Source: Halobacillus campisalis (GTDB lineage: Bacteria > Bacillota > Bacilli > Bacillales > Halobacillaceae). From it: a DNA stretch of 64,000 nucleotides. Where the stretch lies: the NCBI RefSeq assembly GCF_030345335.1, contig NZ_JAPVRC010000001.1, positions 434,001 to 498,000 of the forward strand, given 5' to 3'. Position 1 is the stretch's first letter, and every line of letters starts with the position of its first letter. Shown one piece after another: positions 17,857 to 27,572 of this stretch. The translations under genes and the position numbers were made by a program. The notes beneath the pieces were generated by a model. It was not told the origin of the DNA. It made no database searches and saw only the letters and a list, made by a program, of their open reading frames with translations.

Positions 17857-17957
17857 ATCATTTATTCGATTATATTATTTGGTAAGCGGCACTCCGCACT
17901 AATGCGAGATAAGTACGTTTTGAATAACTCCTGCATCTTCCCACACCGCATTCCGCG

Positions 17958-18908
17958 CTATTCACCTTGACACATCCTATGCTTGTAACCTGCCATGATT
18001 TGAATATCGTTCGGTGTAGTCCTGCAGCACCCCCCTATTAAGCGTGCTCCCGTTTCAAACCATTTTTCCGTATAGGCCCCTATCGATAAGTCGTCCGCTT
18101 CACCTTTCCATGAATTTGTCTGCGCTACATACTCCTCGCCTGAATTAGGGTAGATGAGAATTGGTTTAGAAGTATTTTCAGATATTTGTTGAACGAGTGA
18201 GCTAATGTATTGCGGCTTTGTACAATTCACCCCAATAGCTGCTATCTGACTGCAAGAGTCTAACCATTTCGCACAGTCAGCCATATTATGTCCTTCACTA
18301 ATGTGAAAATGATCCTTTGCACTGAAGCTCATCCAAGCATATACTTGCGGGAATTCTTCAAGTAAACTTACTAATACTTTTGCTTCACTAAAGCTGGGAA
18401 GTGTTTCGCATGCAATAACGTCGGCTCCTGCTTCTACCAGTGCTTTCATGCGTGGGCGATGAAAATCCTTTAAAGCTTCTTCATTAATCGTGTAATTCCC
18501 ACTGTATTCTGAACCATCTGCTAAAAACGCACCATAAGGTCCTACAGAAGCTGCTACAAGCGGTTTTGAACGATTCAATCGGTTTCCGTCTTCTTCCCAA
18601 AACTCATCTCTGGCTTCTGCTGCCAAATAGACCGATTTCTTTATAAGTTCTATGCTTTCTCTTTCAGTCAGCCCTCGATTCATGAATCCTTCTACCGATG
18701 CTTGATAACTTGCGGTAATGGCAACATCTGCTCCTGCTTTAAAATACTTCAGGTGAAGCTGCTTGATTGACTCTGGCTGCTCTAACATAATCTTTGCCGA
18801 CCATAAATCGTCGTTAAGATCGCAGCCTATAGCTTCAAGCTCCGACGCTAGTGCTCCATCAAGTACAACTAGAGTCTGCTCTTTCAATATATTGTCTATG
18901 GGGTTCAT
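17958..18908 (-). CDS. mmuM: Homocysteine S-methyltransferase
   Basis: Transfers a methyl group from S-methylmethionine (or S-adenosylmethionine) to homocysteine to make methionine. 316 residues. VVLDGALASELE opens the barrel; the zinc-binding cysteines are in GVNCTKP and GGCCRTTP. The ATG at 18908 follows GAAGGAG at a good distance, so the longer frame is not used. No methylmethionine permease is adjacent and no SAM or T-box riboswitch is visible upstream, so control may be at the promoter. The last residues (YKHRMCQGE) are unremarkable. Family assignment is firm. Confidence 0.92.
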   Translation of the reverse strand: MNPIDNILKEQTLVVLDGALASELEAIGCDLNDDLWSAKIMLEQPESIKQLHLKYFKAGADVAITASYQASVEGFMNRGLTERESIELIKKSVYLAAEARDEFWEEDGNRLNRSKPLVAASVGPYGAFLADGSEYSGNYTINEEALKDFHRPRMKALVEAGADVIACETLPSFSEAKVLVSLLEEFPQVYAWMSFSAKDHFHISEGHNMADCAKWLDSCSQIAAIGVNCTKPQYISSLVQQISENTSKPILIYPNSGEEYVAQTNSWKGEADDLSIGAYTEKWFETGARLIGGCCRTTPNDIQIMAGYKHRMCQGE

Positions 18909-19124
18909 AGTTACCAGCTCCTTCTCTAAACTCAAGATAGTCAGCAATGTTCCATAATAAATTAAGGATGATCCCAGTAAAATTTGTCAGTCGATAATAA
19001 GAAATTATATCAATTTCTGTTATGAGATCGATCGAAATGTTAAAAAACCCTACTGACAATACAACAAATGAGGTATTTTTTTGTTTCTGTACATTTTTCC
19101 CGGGAAAGTTTTCCCTTCTATTCT

Positions 19125-20099
19125 TTATCCATTATTTGAAGCAGATACTGCAGTAGCAGCCGTGATCCCGGTAATCATAGCAGTCTGCTGTGCTTGCATA
19201 ATAGCTTCCATTGTAGTCAACATTCCCGTTTCAACTAGACTGCTTCCTTTCAAACTTTCACTTACAGAAAGATTCACAGCTACTTTAAAATTGAGCTCTC
19301 TTTGCCATTTAAAGTGCCGCTGACTATCAAGTTTCAGTTTTAATTGTTTTGTATTCTCAAGTTCTATGTCCGTATGCTCTATTAGAGAAAGAAGACCGAC
19401 TTCTGGATAATGTATAGGTTTAGGTTTAATAGAGGCACGCTTTAATGATTCTAAAACCTCTATAGATCTTTTGATGTATACTTCCGGCTCTTCCTCTTTG
19501 CTTAACGAGAGAATATGGCTGAGAAATTGAAGGTCATTCCCTTTCCTGAATTTCGATGTATGGAGTTCTCTATAAAAATATTCTATCCTGGCAATTACAT
19601 CTTTAACTGCACCTTCTCTTTCAGACAAAAGCACAGCCAATGGGTAATCCTCGTTCGTCGTTATGAAAGGGTGTTCCTGGCGCATAGATTTATATATATA
19701 TAGTGCTCGATCGATCTTATTTTCTAAATGAGAAGTTTCCACATCATCCGTCATCATGGCGAGCGCGGCAATGTAAGTAAAATTCCCTCTCTTAAAACCG
19801 CCTTCGACCAATTTATCATAATATGCTTTCAATATTTGGACTACTTCTTTCGGCTGCTCAAAACGTGTGTCCAGCATGGAAGCCACAGAGAAACGCAAAT
19901 TCGATTTCAAGGGCGAGAACATTCCTGCATTTGTTTTAATGTGTTCACTTAGTTCTACGAATTCATTTATATTGAATGCTCTCTCTTTGATGACGTAAAC
20001 GGATGATGCCATCATGAGGATCTTTTTATCGCACCACTTAATTTCATCATTCATTTCATTAAAAATGTCTATATATTTTTCCAATTTTTCTGTTACCAT
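19125..20099 (-). CDS. DUF4003 family protein
   Basis: 324-residue protein of the DUF4003 family, known mainly from Firmicutes and without assigned function. It is mostly alpha-helical, with a conserved central part (SMLDTRFEQPKEVVQILKAY, then GGFKRGNFTYIAALA) and a hydrophobic Ala/Thr/Met-rich C-terminus (MEAIMQAQQTAMITGITAAT) that could be a membrane-associated segment. It has no catalytic motif that I recognise. It is separated by about 200 bases from mmuM and preceded by a ribosome binding site of GGGGG type. Its upstream side abuts a mobile-like repeat element. Confidence 0.75.
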   Translation of the reverse strand: MVTEKLEKYIDIFNEMNDEIKWCDKKILMMASSVYVIKERAFNINEFVELSEHIKTNAGMFSPLKSNLRFSVASMLDTRFEQPKEVVQILKAYYDKLVEGGFKRGNFTYIAALAMMTDDVETSHLENKIDRALYIYKSMRQEHPFITTNEDYPLAVLLSEREGAVKDVIARIEYFYRELHTSKFRKGNDLQFLSHILSLSKEEEPEVYIKRSIEVLESLKRASIKPKPIHYPEVGLLSLIEHTDIELENTKQLKLKLDSQRHFKWQRELNFKVAVNLSVSESLKGSSLVETGMLTTMEAIMQAQQTAMITGITAATAVSASNNG

Positions 20100-20270
20100 T
20101 CAGTTTTCTCCCCCCTCATATGTATGTTATAACCTTACGAGTAAAAGTACATAAAAGTTTCATTATTAAGTAAAAAGCCATTCTGGAATGGTAGGTAATT
20201 ACTATACTTGGGACCAAATGTGAAAAAACAGCTAAATTCTGAAAAAGAAGTATGTTTAACGCTATAAAAT

Positions 20271-21094
20271 TGTCTTAAGTGAACTAAAGCTCCCTTGTAG
20301 TGGAAGACTCAGTTTCGAGACATAATGAATATTTAGGGGCTCCGGGAAACGGATCGCTTTCCGGGGGGCGGGCGCTGAGCCTCCTCGAGCTTCGCTCTCC
20401 GGGGTCTCACCTGTCCCGCTCCTCCCCCAGGAGTCTCACCGTTTCCCTCCGCCCCTTTCCATATAAAGATCTCGAAACTGCTTCAAAAAAAAGCAAACAT
20501 TTCTGTTAGTACGCAGATTCTCTGTCCAAGTGTCTCAGGCTGCAAAACCTTGCTATAAAGTTCTATAATCCGAAAGAATAGATGAATGAAAAACACTTCC
20601 TCTGAGAGAAAGCGTTTTTTATCGCTTACTTCGCATGGATGAATGGGGACTGCGATGCTCCTTTTTTAAATTCGAAAGCGCTTCGTTCAGCGGCGTATGA
20701 ACTGGGATGAGTTGCCAGAGAAAGGAAACAAGAAGACCATAGTGATTCGATCTTGACTTACAAAACTCGTTAGTCGCTAATCGCTAGAGCTTGGAATACG
20801 CAGCTTTGATGAGAGATCAGAAGTCTTTTCCAGTACCAGGGGGTTCGTTCATTCCATTTCGCATGGGGTGGTTGGGAAGCTAGGAGACTCCCGTGGGAGA
20901 AGGATGTAGGCGAGATCCCACAGGTCTGCAAGCCCGAGGAAGCTCGCCACTTCCCCCACAGGAAAGCGAGTAGCTTCCCAACAACCCCTGACTCTTAATA
21001 GGGCAACGAACCCAGGTTATCTCGAAACCAAGTCTTCCACTATCCTGCCAGTTTGTTCAAGACTAACCCTAACAAATTTCACAACATACTTGCT
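20271..21094. mobile_element. MITE-like composite hairpin element, copy C
   Basis: About 0.8 kb non-coding element flanked by the exact 9-bp direct repeat CTATAAAAT (20262-20270 and 21095-21103). The left end reads AAGCTCCCTTGTAGTGGAAG then CTCAGTTTCGAGACATA. The right end reads TCTCGAAACCAAGTCTTCCA then CTATCCTGCCAG. Hairpin modules lie at about 20328-20455 and 20868-20988. Their outer stems are respectively GGGGCTCCGGGAAACGG with a matching CCGTTTCCCTCCGCCCC, and GGGTGGTTGGGAAGCTA with TAGCTTCCCAACAACCCC. The interior shares CCTTGCTATA and CGTTCAGCGGCGTATGAACT with other copies. The left module is the inverse of that at about 40895-41085. Confidence 0.72.
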
Positions 21095-21214
21095 CTATAA
21101 AATCAACTAGCAAATAAGCACGTTTACAACAGCTATTTTAAATTACATTATAAGATTGCGACTTTGTATGTTAATCCGATTGGTAATACCCAATAACCGT
21201 CGATATGCAAAGAT

Positions 21215-21254
21215 AAATAGCAGACCAAATCATATGCGATCTAGTCTGCTATTT
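21215..21254 (-). terminator. Terminator of floT
   Basis: 11-bp stem (AAATAGCAGAC / GTCTGCTATTT) downstream of the flotillin gene on the minus strand. Confidence 0.75.
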
Positions 21255-21291
21255 CATATGCCTTAATACAGAACCTTAAAGTACCTGGCTT

Positions 21292-22773
21292 TTACTGTTT
21301 TTCATCAGCATAACTATACTTATCTTCTTCAGATTTAACTTCTTTGTTTTTTTCTTTTCCTATAGAAGAAAGCATGTTCGTTACATCAAAACCTGTTAAT
21401 TCTTTAAGCGGCTCATGCATATCCATCATCGTTTGCGTCACGCTTTTTCCGAAAGAAGGTACACCCTGACCATTTCCTGAATCGATGATTTTCACTGAAT
21501 CAATATTGTTCAACGGTGCAGCAATTTTTTCAGCAAATAACGGAAGCATTTCGATCATTTTTTCTACGATAATCACGTCTCCATGTTTTTCCATCGCTTC
21601 AGCGATCAGACGACGAGATTCAGCTTCCGCTCGACCTTTTTCACGAATGACTTCAGCATCAGCAAGTCCTTCTTCTTTCTTGATTCTAGCCTGTGCTTCC
21701 CCTGCGATAGAGGATTTCCGGGCTTCTGCTTCCGCATGTTTCGTTGTTTCGTAGGCTTGAGCATCCGCTTTTGCTTTCCTGACTTTTGCTTCTTCATCTT
21801 CAAGTTTAACTAAGCGTTCTCGTTCGATATGCTTTAAGTCCAACTCTTCTTCTTTTGCTCGACGCTTGATCTGTAAGTCTTCCTCCTGAACTTCTTTGGC
21901 AAGTTTTGTACGTTCCAATTCATAGGATTGTTCAGTCTGCGCACGCGCTCGTTCTGTTTCTTCTTTGAACGCCGCATCTTTAATATCTTTCTCTTTTCTT
22001 GACTGCGCAATGGCACTTTCCCGTTTGTATTCCTCTTCTTTAGCCTCCTGATCCGTACGAGCTACATGCATACGCGTTTCACGTTGGCTGTTAGCCTCGG
22101 CTATTTCAGCTTGTTTACGAACTTCAGCAATACGCGGACGGCCAAGGTTTTCTAAGTATCCATTATCTTTATCTGCATCGCGCAAATCAGTTAAGCCTAG
22201 TGATGTAATTTTAAAACCCATTTCATCTAACTGGCGCTGCGCAATATTAGTCACTTGCTCATTGAAACTTTCTCGGTCCTCATTAATTCCTTCTACAGTC
22301 ATTTTAGACAGAATAGCGCGTAGGTTACTGCCTAGTACTTCAACAATTTCTTGTTCGATTTCATCTTGTTCTTTCCCTAAAAATTGCTCAGCATAGTTGG
22401 CTATACCTTTTAAGCTGTCCGCTACTTTAATCATGGCGACGGCATCCGCTACAATTGGAACTCCTCCGTTCGTGTAAACCTTAGGAGTTTCTAGCTTAAG
22501 CTGAAAACTCGTCAAATTCACTGGAGTCGAAGTCTGGAACATCTTTAACCGGTATCCGCCGCCTCGAATTATCTTCATAGAGCGACCTTCATCATCTGTG
22601 AAAATGTTCGTTTCTTTGTCTGGATCACCAAGTTTCGGGCCAGTAATAATTAAAGCTTCGTTGGATTTGGCCGTTCGATACCTCAGTTTCAGCCAAAAGA
22701 ATCCAACCACGGCAGCAATAGCAGCTACTACTAGAATGGGAATGATGATAATAAGCACACTTGCAACATTCAT
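21292..22773 (-). CDS. floT: Flotillin-like protein FloT (YuaG)
   Basis: Scaffold protein of functional membrane microdomains. 493 residues, close to B. subtilis FloT (509). An N-terminal hydrophobic hairpin or helix (about 5-28, VLIIIIPILVVAAIAAVVGF) is followed by the SPFH/PHB domain (about 35-200, with GLTDLRDADKDNGYLENLG at its end). A long charged coiled coil rich in Glu-Ala repeats (about 210-400) and a C-terminal oligomerisation part (MIEMLPLFAEKIAAPL) complete it. The NfeD-like partner YuaF, usually next to it, is absent from this locus. The gene stands alone between a repeat element and its own promoter region. Antisense frames here are composition shadows of the coiled coil. Confidence 0.93.
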   Translation of the reverse strand: MNVASVLIIIIPILVVAAIAAVVGFFWLKLRYRTAKSNEALIITGPKLGDPDKETNIFTDDEGRSMKIIRGGGYRLKMFQTSTPVNLTSFQLKLETPKVYTNGGVPIVADAVAMIKVADSLKGIANYAEQFLGKEQDEIEQEIVEVLGSNLRAILSKMTVEGINEDRESFNEQVTNIAQRQLDEMGFKITSLGLTDLRDADKDNGYLENLGRPRIAEVRKQAEIAEANSQRETRMHVARTDQEAKEEEYKRESAIAQSRKEKDIKDAAFKEETERARAQTEQSYELERTKLAKEVQEEDLQIKRRAKEEELDLKHIERERLVKLEDEEAKVRKAKADAQAYETTKHAEAEARKSSIAGEAQARIKKEEGLADAEVIREKGRAEAESRRLIAEAMEKHGDVIIVEKMIEMLPLFAEKIAAPLNNIDSVKIIDSGNGQGVPSFGKSVTQTMMDMHEPLKELTGFDVTNMLSSIGKEKNKEVKSEEDKYSYADEKQ

Positions 22774-22874
22774 ATGTAATTGTACCCCCTAAAAAAGAAT
22801 TAGTTATAGTGTAACATTTTGTCTTAAAAAGAAAATACTTCTTAATATATTTGTATAAACTTATCTGAAAACAT

Positions 22875-22908
22875 AAAAAAATCGCCTCTCAAACAAGACG
22901 ATTTTTTT
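22875..22908 (-). terminator. Terminator of putR-like gene
   Basis: AAAAAAATCG pairs with CGATTTTTTT around an imperfect inner stem; it overlaps the stop codon of the regulator, with T residues after it on the minus strand. Confidence 0.72.
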
Positions 22909-24172
22909 AAATATGACTGATTGCTTCTTTATAACGTTGATAATAAGCCTCTACGTTATTTAAAAGAAGCAATTCCGTATATAAATAACTTTTCATATTG
23001 AAATCATTGAAGTCAATGTTCGTTAGCTCTTGAATTTGCTTAATTCGGTAGTTGAGCGTGTTCGGATGAATGAACAACTCATTCGCCGTCTGTTTAGCTT
23101 TAGTATTATTCGCTAGATACACTTCGAGAGTCCTAAGCAAATTCGTCTGTTTTTCAGTATCATTCGTAATTAATTTAAGTAAGTCCTCACTATAATAATC
23201 TTCAGAACTGTTTTTTTCATACAATGCAGCCAAATATCGATAAATACCGAGTTTTGCGAATTCTCTCGGCATTGATTCTGGGCGAGGGGTAATAAAGTTA
23301 GCTGTTTCAATGACTTCCAACGCTTCAAGAAAACTTTTCCTTAAATAGTAAAGGGTTGTATACTCTTTCCCTACGCCGATCAGAAAATAATAGAACTCCT
23401 CTTCCCCTGTTTCATATTTAACATCATCAATGATGATTCTGCTTAAATTTCTTGATGAAAATTCACTCTCGGCATCCCCGTGAATGACAAGGATCATTTG
23501 GAATTCCGTTTTTAAATAATGCACGGACTTCTTATGGCTTTGTACCACTTTCTCCAAATAATCTAATAAGTATTTATGCTGAGGGGTCGTCACTGAAAAT
23601 ACCATAACAGAAAAACGTTCTGGGAGTGTCAGTTTGGCTAATGAAGCATCATGACGTATCTGACTTTCACTGCCGTACTCATGGTGAAGTAATTTCCAAA
23701 GCAGCTCTTCCCTGCGTCCTTCTTTTGCATTCACTCTGGCATATACGTCATAGATGAGTTTACCCAAATGAGGAGTGATCTCTTCTAATAAAACCAGTTC
23801 CTCACTAGTTAGAAGCTCATCAGATTCCTGAACCCAAATGTACCCCATTGTGTGGCCCAAGTGTTTTGCAGAAATGACGATTCGCTGATGGAAGCCAAAC
23901 TCTTCGATTGGCTGGATGCGGATTGGGTCGGGGCGTTTTTCAAGACGCTGCACGATCCCTTCTTTTTTTAGACGGTCGATTATAAAAATCGGGCATTTTT
24001 TTGATAATATCGTTTTTTGCTGCGTAAGATCGAATTCATCGAAGGAAGAACTATAGGAAATCAGTTCAAAATTTTTATTTTCGATTATTACGGGTTTTCC
24101 TAGAGCGGAACTGATTAATTCGGTTGCCTTATGAATATCCTCTACTTGGAGGATCAAATCCTTTACTTCCAT
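22907..24172 (-). CDS. PucR/CdaR-family regulator, probable PutR (proline catabolism activator)
   Basis: 421-residue transcription factor of the PucR/CdaR family. It has an N-terminal sensory region (about 1-150), a GGDEF-like middle part, and a C-terminal helix-turn-helix (AKQTANELFIHPNTLNYRIK, about 370-390). The ATG at 24172 (MEVKDLILQ) follows AAGGAT; the longer frame lacks a site. It lies just downstream of putC and putB on the same strand, as the proline-responsive PutR of B. subtilis belongs to this family and activates putBCP. That location makes PutR the best call. Another PucR-type role (purine or sugar acid) is possible but less likely. Confidence 0.78.
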   Translation of the reverse strand: MEVKDLILQVEDIHKATELISSALGKPVIIENKNFELISYSSSFDEFDLTQQKTILSKKCPIFIIDRLKKEGIVQRLEKRPDPIRIQPIEEFGFHQRIVISAKHLGHTMGYIWVQESDELLTSEELVLLEEITPHLGKLIYDVYARVNAKEGRREELLWKLLHHEYGSESQIRHDASLAKLTLPERFSVMVFSVTTPQHKYLLDYLEKVVQSHKKSVHYLKTEFQMILVIHGDAESEFSSRNLSRIIIDDVKYETGEEEFYYFLIGVGKEYTTLYYLRKSFLEALEVIETANFITPRPESMPREFAKLGIYRYLAALYEKNSSEDYYSEDLLKLITNDTEKQTNLLRTLEVYLANNTKAKQTANELFIHPNTLNYRIKQIQELTNIDFNDFNMKSYLYTELLLLNNVEAYYQRYKEAISHI

Positions 24173-24380
24173 ATAAATCCTTACCTTTCCAAGCACTCAC
24201 TTATTAAAGGCTCCTTCCAACCCCTATTCATCTCTAATAAAAGCAACGATTCTCTTTATCAAAATCATCAGCTTATTATTTAAAACAACAAGGAATGATA
24301 ACCTAACCTTGAATAAATTAATGGACTAGTCTTCCACTATTATAGCGAGTTCTTTTACAAAGAAAAAGAAAAACGAAAAA

Positions 24381-24402
24381 AAGCCCTCAAAAATGAGGGC
24401 TT
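24381..24402 (-). terminator. Terminator of putB-putC
   Basis: 9-bp stem (AAGCCCTCA / TGAGGGCTT) and a following T run on the minus strand. Confidence 0.9.
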
Positions 24403-24423
24403 CTTAGCATCAATTATTTAACT

Positions 24424-25971
24424 TTAATATTTTTCAGAGATTGTTTTGGCTTGCATGTGAAGTGCCAGGTAATCTGGTCCGCCAGCTTTAGAATCCGTGC
24501 CGGACATCTTGAAGCCGCCAAATGGCTGGTATCCTACAATTGCTCCTGTGCAATTACGGTTGAAGTAAAGGTTTCCTACGTGGAAATCTCTCTTCGCTTT
24601 TTCTAAATGGTCGCGGTTATCAGAGATGACAGCACCTGTTAAGCCATACTCAGTGTTATTGGCAATATCAATCGCTTCATCAAAGTTTCTCGCTTTTGTG
24701 AAACAAACTACAGGTCCAAAAATCTCTTCTTGCTGCATACGGGAGTCAGGAGCAAGGTCAGCGAATACAGTCGGTTCGATGAAATAACCTTTAGAATCGT
24801 CACCTTTACCACCTGTTACTAGACGCCCTTCTTCTTTCCCTATTTCAATGTAGCTCATAACCTTATCGAAAGCACCCTGGTCAACTACAGGTCCCATATA
24901 TACGTTTTCTTCAGATGCGTTGCCTACCGTTAATTTCTCAGTACGCTCTTTTACCATTTGAAGCAATTCATCATACACATCTTCATGAACTACAGCTCTT
25001 GAACCTGAGGAACATTTTTGTCCGGAGAAACCGAATGCTGAAACAACAATCGCTTCTGCAGCTGTCTCGAGGTTGGCATTGCTGTCTACGACCACAGTAT
25101 CTTTACCGCCCATTTCAGCAATTACTTGTTTAAGGTGCTTCTGCCCCTCTTTCACTTCTGCTGCCTTTTGCATGATACGAGTACCAATATCACGAGAACC
25201 TGTGAAGGAAATCAATGCAGTCTTAGGATGATCGACTAAATAATCCCCTACTTCACCACCACTGCCTGGCACGAAGTTCAGTACGCCTTTTGGCAGTCCT
25301 GCTTCTTCAAGCACTTCTACAAATTTAGCAGCAATTACCGGGCTGTTACTTGCAGGCTTCAGTACTACAGTACTACCTGTTACTAGTGGAGCTACAGCTG
25401 TACCAGCCATAATCGCGAATGCTAAGTTCCAAGGAGGAATGACGACAGCTACACCCGTAGATGTATAGATATAGCGATTTTGTTCTCCTGGACGACTTTC
25501 GATTGGTTTGCCGTCTTTAAGTTCGATCATTTGACGACCATAATATTCAAGGAAATCGATCGCTTCAGCAGTATCAGCGTCGGCTTCTTTCCATGGCTTT
25601 CCAACTTCATACACTAGGTATGCTGAGAATTCATGCTTTCTTCGGCGGATGATGCTAGCTGCTCTAAAAAGAAGTTCAGCACGCGCACGCTCGTCCCACT
25701 TTCTCCAATCTTCAAAAGCTGTCGCAGCTGCTTCTATGGCCTTCTCAGCAATTTCCTGATTAGCTTTGGAAACAGTACCTACAACTTCTTTCGTATTCGC
25801 AGGGTTAGTTGAAACAATTTCCTGGTCCGTTCTAATTCTTTGACCGTCAACTAATAAATCATGTTTTTGTCCTAATTCCTCTTTTACCTTCTTCAATGCA
25901 TCCTCGAATGCCTTTTTGTTTTCCTCAATTGTAAAATCTGTGAATGGTTCGTGTTTGTAAGCTGTTACCAT
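24424..25971 (-). CDS. putC: 1-pyrroline-5-carboxylate (L-glutamate gamma-semialdehyde) dehydrogenase
   Basis: Oxidises glutamate gamma-semialdehyde to glutamate with NAD, the second step of proline catabolism. 515 residues, the length of RocA/PutC enzymes. Landmarks are [25 protein letters not shown], the general base Glu in [15 protein letters not shown] and the nucleophilic Cys in [27 protein letters not shown] is the true start, with AGAGGGG in front; the upstream extension overlaps the putB end and is not conserved-looking. It follows putB after 25 bases. A RocA assignment is equally good by sequence; PutC is preferred because of the putB and putR neighbours. Confidence 0.93.
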   Translation of the reverse strand: MVTAYKHEPFTDFTIEENKKAFEDALKKVKEELGQKHDLLVDGQRIRTDQEIVSTNPANTKEVVGTVSKANQEIAEKAIEAAATAFEDWRKWDERARAELLFRAASIIRRRKHEFSAYLVYEVGKPWKEADADTAEAIDFLEYYGRQMIELKDGKPIESRPGEQNRYIYTSTGVAVVIPPWNLAFAIMAGTAVAPLVTGSTVVLKPASNSPVIAAKFVEVLEEAGLPKGVLNFVPGSGGEVGDYLVDHPKTALISFTGSRDIGTRIMQKAAEVKEGQKHLKQVIAEMGGKDTVVVDSNANLETAAEAIVVSAFGFSGQKCSSGSRAVVHEDVYDELLQMVKERTEKLTVGNASEENVYMGPVVDQGAFDKVMSYIEIGKEEGRLVTGGKGDDSKGYFIEPTVFADLAPDSRMQQEEIFGPVVCFTKARNFDEAIDIANNTEYGLTGAVISDNRDHLEKAKRDFHVGNLYFNRNCTGAIVGYQPFGGFKMSGTDSKAGGPDYLALHMQAKTISEKY

Positions 25972-25996
25972 AGTTAAATTCCCCTCTCGAAATAAT

Positions 25997-26923
25997 TTAT
26001 TTTTTAAAAATTCCTTTAACCGCAAAAGCCACATTGGCAGGTCTCTCGGCCATACGCCTCATAAAATACCCATACCAATCCTCTCCATAAGGTAAATATA
26101 CTCTAACGGTATACCCCTCCTGGACAAGTTTTTTCTGCGTTTCATTCCTCATACCATAAAGCATTTGGAATTCAAATTGGTCTTTAGAGATCCCTTGTTC
26201 TTCCGCTAATTCCTTTGTGTACTGAATCATAGCATCGTCATGACTGCCCACTGCAGTATAGTGGCCGTTTAATAAATTTTTCTTTATTAAACGTTTTAAA
26301 TTTTCATCCACCATTGACTTTTCGGCATATGCGACTTTGCCAGATTCTTTGTAAGCTCCCTTGACAAGCCTTAGATAGGGATTGGTTTCATCTAAAGTAT
26401 CTAAATCTTCATCTGAACGAAATAGATACGACTGAATCACTGTACCAAGATTTTCATACTCCTCTTTCAGTGTCTTATATATATCAAGAGTTGCTCCACA
26501 TCTAGAGGAATCTTCCATATCAATGGTAACTGTAACTCCATGCTGCTCGGCTACTTGTAAAATCAGCCTCATGTTTTCCATGACCAATTCTTCACTAATA
26601 TCCAAGCCTAGAGAAGTCAGCTTTAGAGAAACTTCTGAATTCAATTGATGCGATGCAATAGCCTGAATCGTATAAACGCATTCTTTAGCTCTCTCTTTTG
26701 CTTCTTTTTTTGAATTCACAAACTCTCCTAAATGGTCAACGGTAACTTGTAAACCATCACGGTTTAACTCTTTAATCAACGGTATTGCCTGGGAAAATGT
26801 TTCTCCCCCTACAATCTTGTCAGCCCCAAATCTAGTTCCATATCGCTTAGCTAAGCGATCTAACAACTTATTGTTGGAAAGGAATAAGAAAAAATTCTTA
26901 CTTATGGCTTCCAAGATCACCAC
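25997..26923 (-). CDS. putB: Proline dehydrogenase
   Basis: FAD enzyme oxidising proline to 1-pyrroline-5-carboxylate, peripheral to the membrane. 308 residues, the short Gram-positive monofunctional type. Barrel motifs include [29 protein letters not shown] and the C-terminal [20 protein letters not shown], where the Arg pair binds the proline carboxylate. The start is uncertain: two consecutive GTG codons (26923, 26920) and a TTG (26914) lie behind GAAAGGGTG. No proline permease (putP) lies next to it, so uptake must be coded elsewhere. The gene leads the putB-putC unit from a well-formed promoter. Confidence 0.93.
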   Translation of the reverse strand: MVILEAISKNFFLFLSNNKLLDRLAKRYGTRFGADKIVGGETFSQAIPLIKELNRDGLQVTVDHLGEFVNSKKEAKERAKECVYTIQAIASHQLNSEVSLKLTSLGLDISEELVMENMRLILQVAEQHGVTVTIDMEDSSRCGATLDIYKTLKEEYENLGTVIQSYLFRSDEDLDTLDETNPYLRLVKGAYKESGKVAYAEKSMVDENLKRLIKKNLLNGHYTAVGSHDDAMIQYTKELAEEQGISKDQFEFQMLYGMRNETQKKLVQEGYTVRVYLPYGEDWYGYFMRRMAERPANVAFAVKGIFKK

Positions 26924-26997
26924 ACCCTTTCTTCCATACTAATATTTAAACCATGTGGATTTATGATGGAATTCATAGAATTAAATCTATTAAGAAA

Positions 26998-27027
26998 ATT
27001 ATAACGATTATTGCCGTATAATGACAA
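26998..27027 (-). promoter_or_regulatory. SigA-type promoter of putB-putC
   Basis: On the minus strand TTGTCA (27022-27027) and TATAAT (26998-27003) are separated by 18 bases, about 75 bases above the putB start. Good consensus match. Confidence 0.7.
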
Positions 27028-27059
27028 CGTGTCTAATTCACAAATATATGACGCCCCTA

Positions 27060-27076
27060 TTGTGCGATGCACACAA
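27060..27076. promoter_or_regulatory. Inverted repeat upstream of the put promoter, candidate PutR site
   Basis: TTGTG-N7-CACAA, centred about 77 bases above the predicted transcription start, in the place where an activator of the PucR/PutR kind would bind. The assignment to PutR is positional inference. The rest of the 650-base gap up to 27573 shows no gene or structure I can support. Confidence 0.4.
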
Positions 27077-27572
27077 AATTGGATCTAAACGGTAAAAACT
27101 GGGCAAAAAAGGTTTAAACGGATTGCTTTCATATTCAGGGTTAAAACATTTGCTGTTAAAAATAGAATGAAATGTTATCGAAATGCAATTACGCTTTATA
27201 TGATCTGTTGCACTAAATTCTTAACAGTGTATCCATAAAGCATTAAATTATGGTAAAATCCTTCGTCTCACGCTGTAAACATACCACTTGTAACCAATCC
27301 CTGCAGTCTAATACAACAATTTTTTAAAGAAATCCTTCCACAATACCTCCTCCGTAAGAAAATGGAAACTGGTCCGCCATTTCGAGAAGATATGTTTGAA
27401 ATATCATGCTAGAGATGAAGTAAATTCCATTTCTTCTTCGCATAATTAACTCATCGCAAAGATAAACTACATGTTAAGGAATTAAGGGATTTGCGACTTT
27501 TCAACTTACATCGGCGCAACCCTTATTAGTAAGCTGCGTATTGGAAAGCTCACTTAGAAACAGGAGGATATC

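Noticed and set aside
18909-19124. SAM riboswitch or T-box upstream of mmuM
   Set aside because: No S-box core or T-box sequence could be found in the roughly 200 bases before the gene.
21485-21813. Antisense frames over floT
   Set aside because: They mirror the biased codon composition of the flotillin coiled coil and are shadows.
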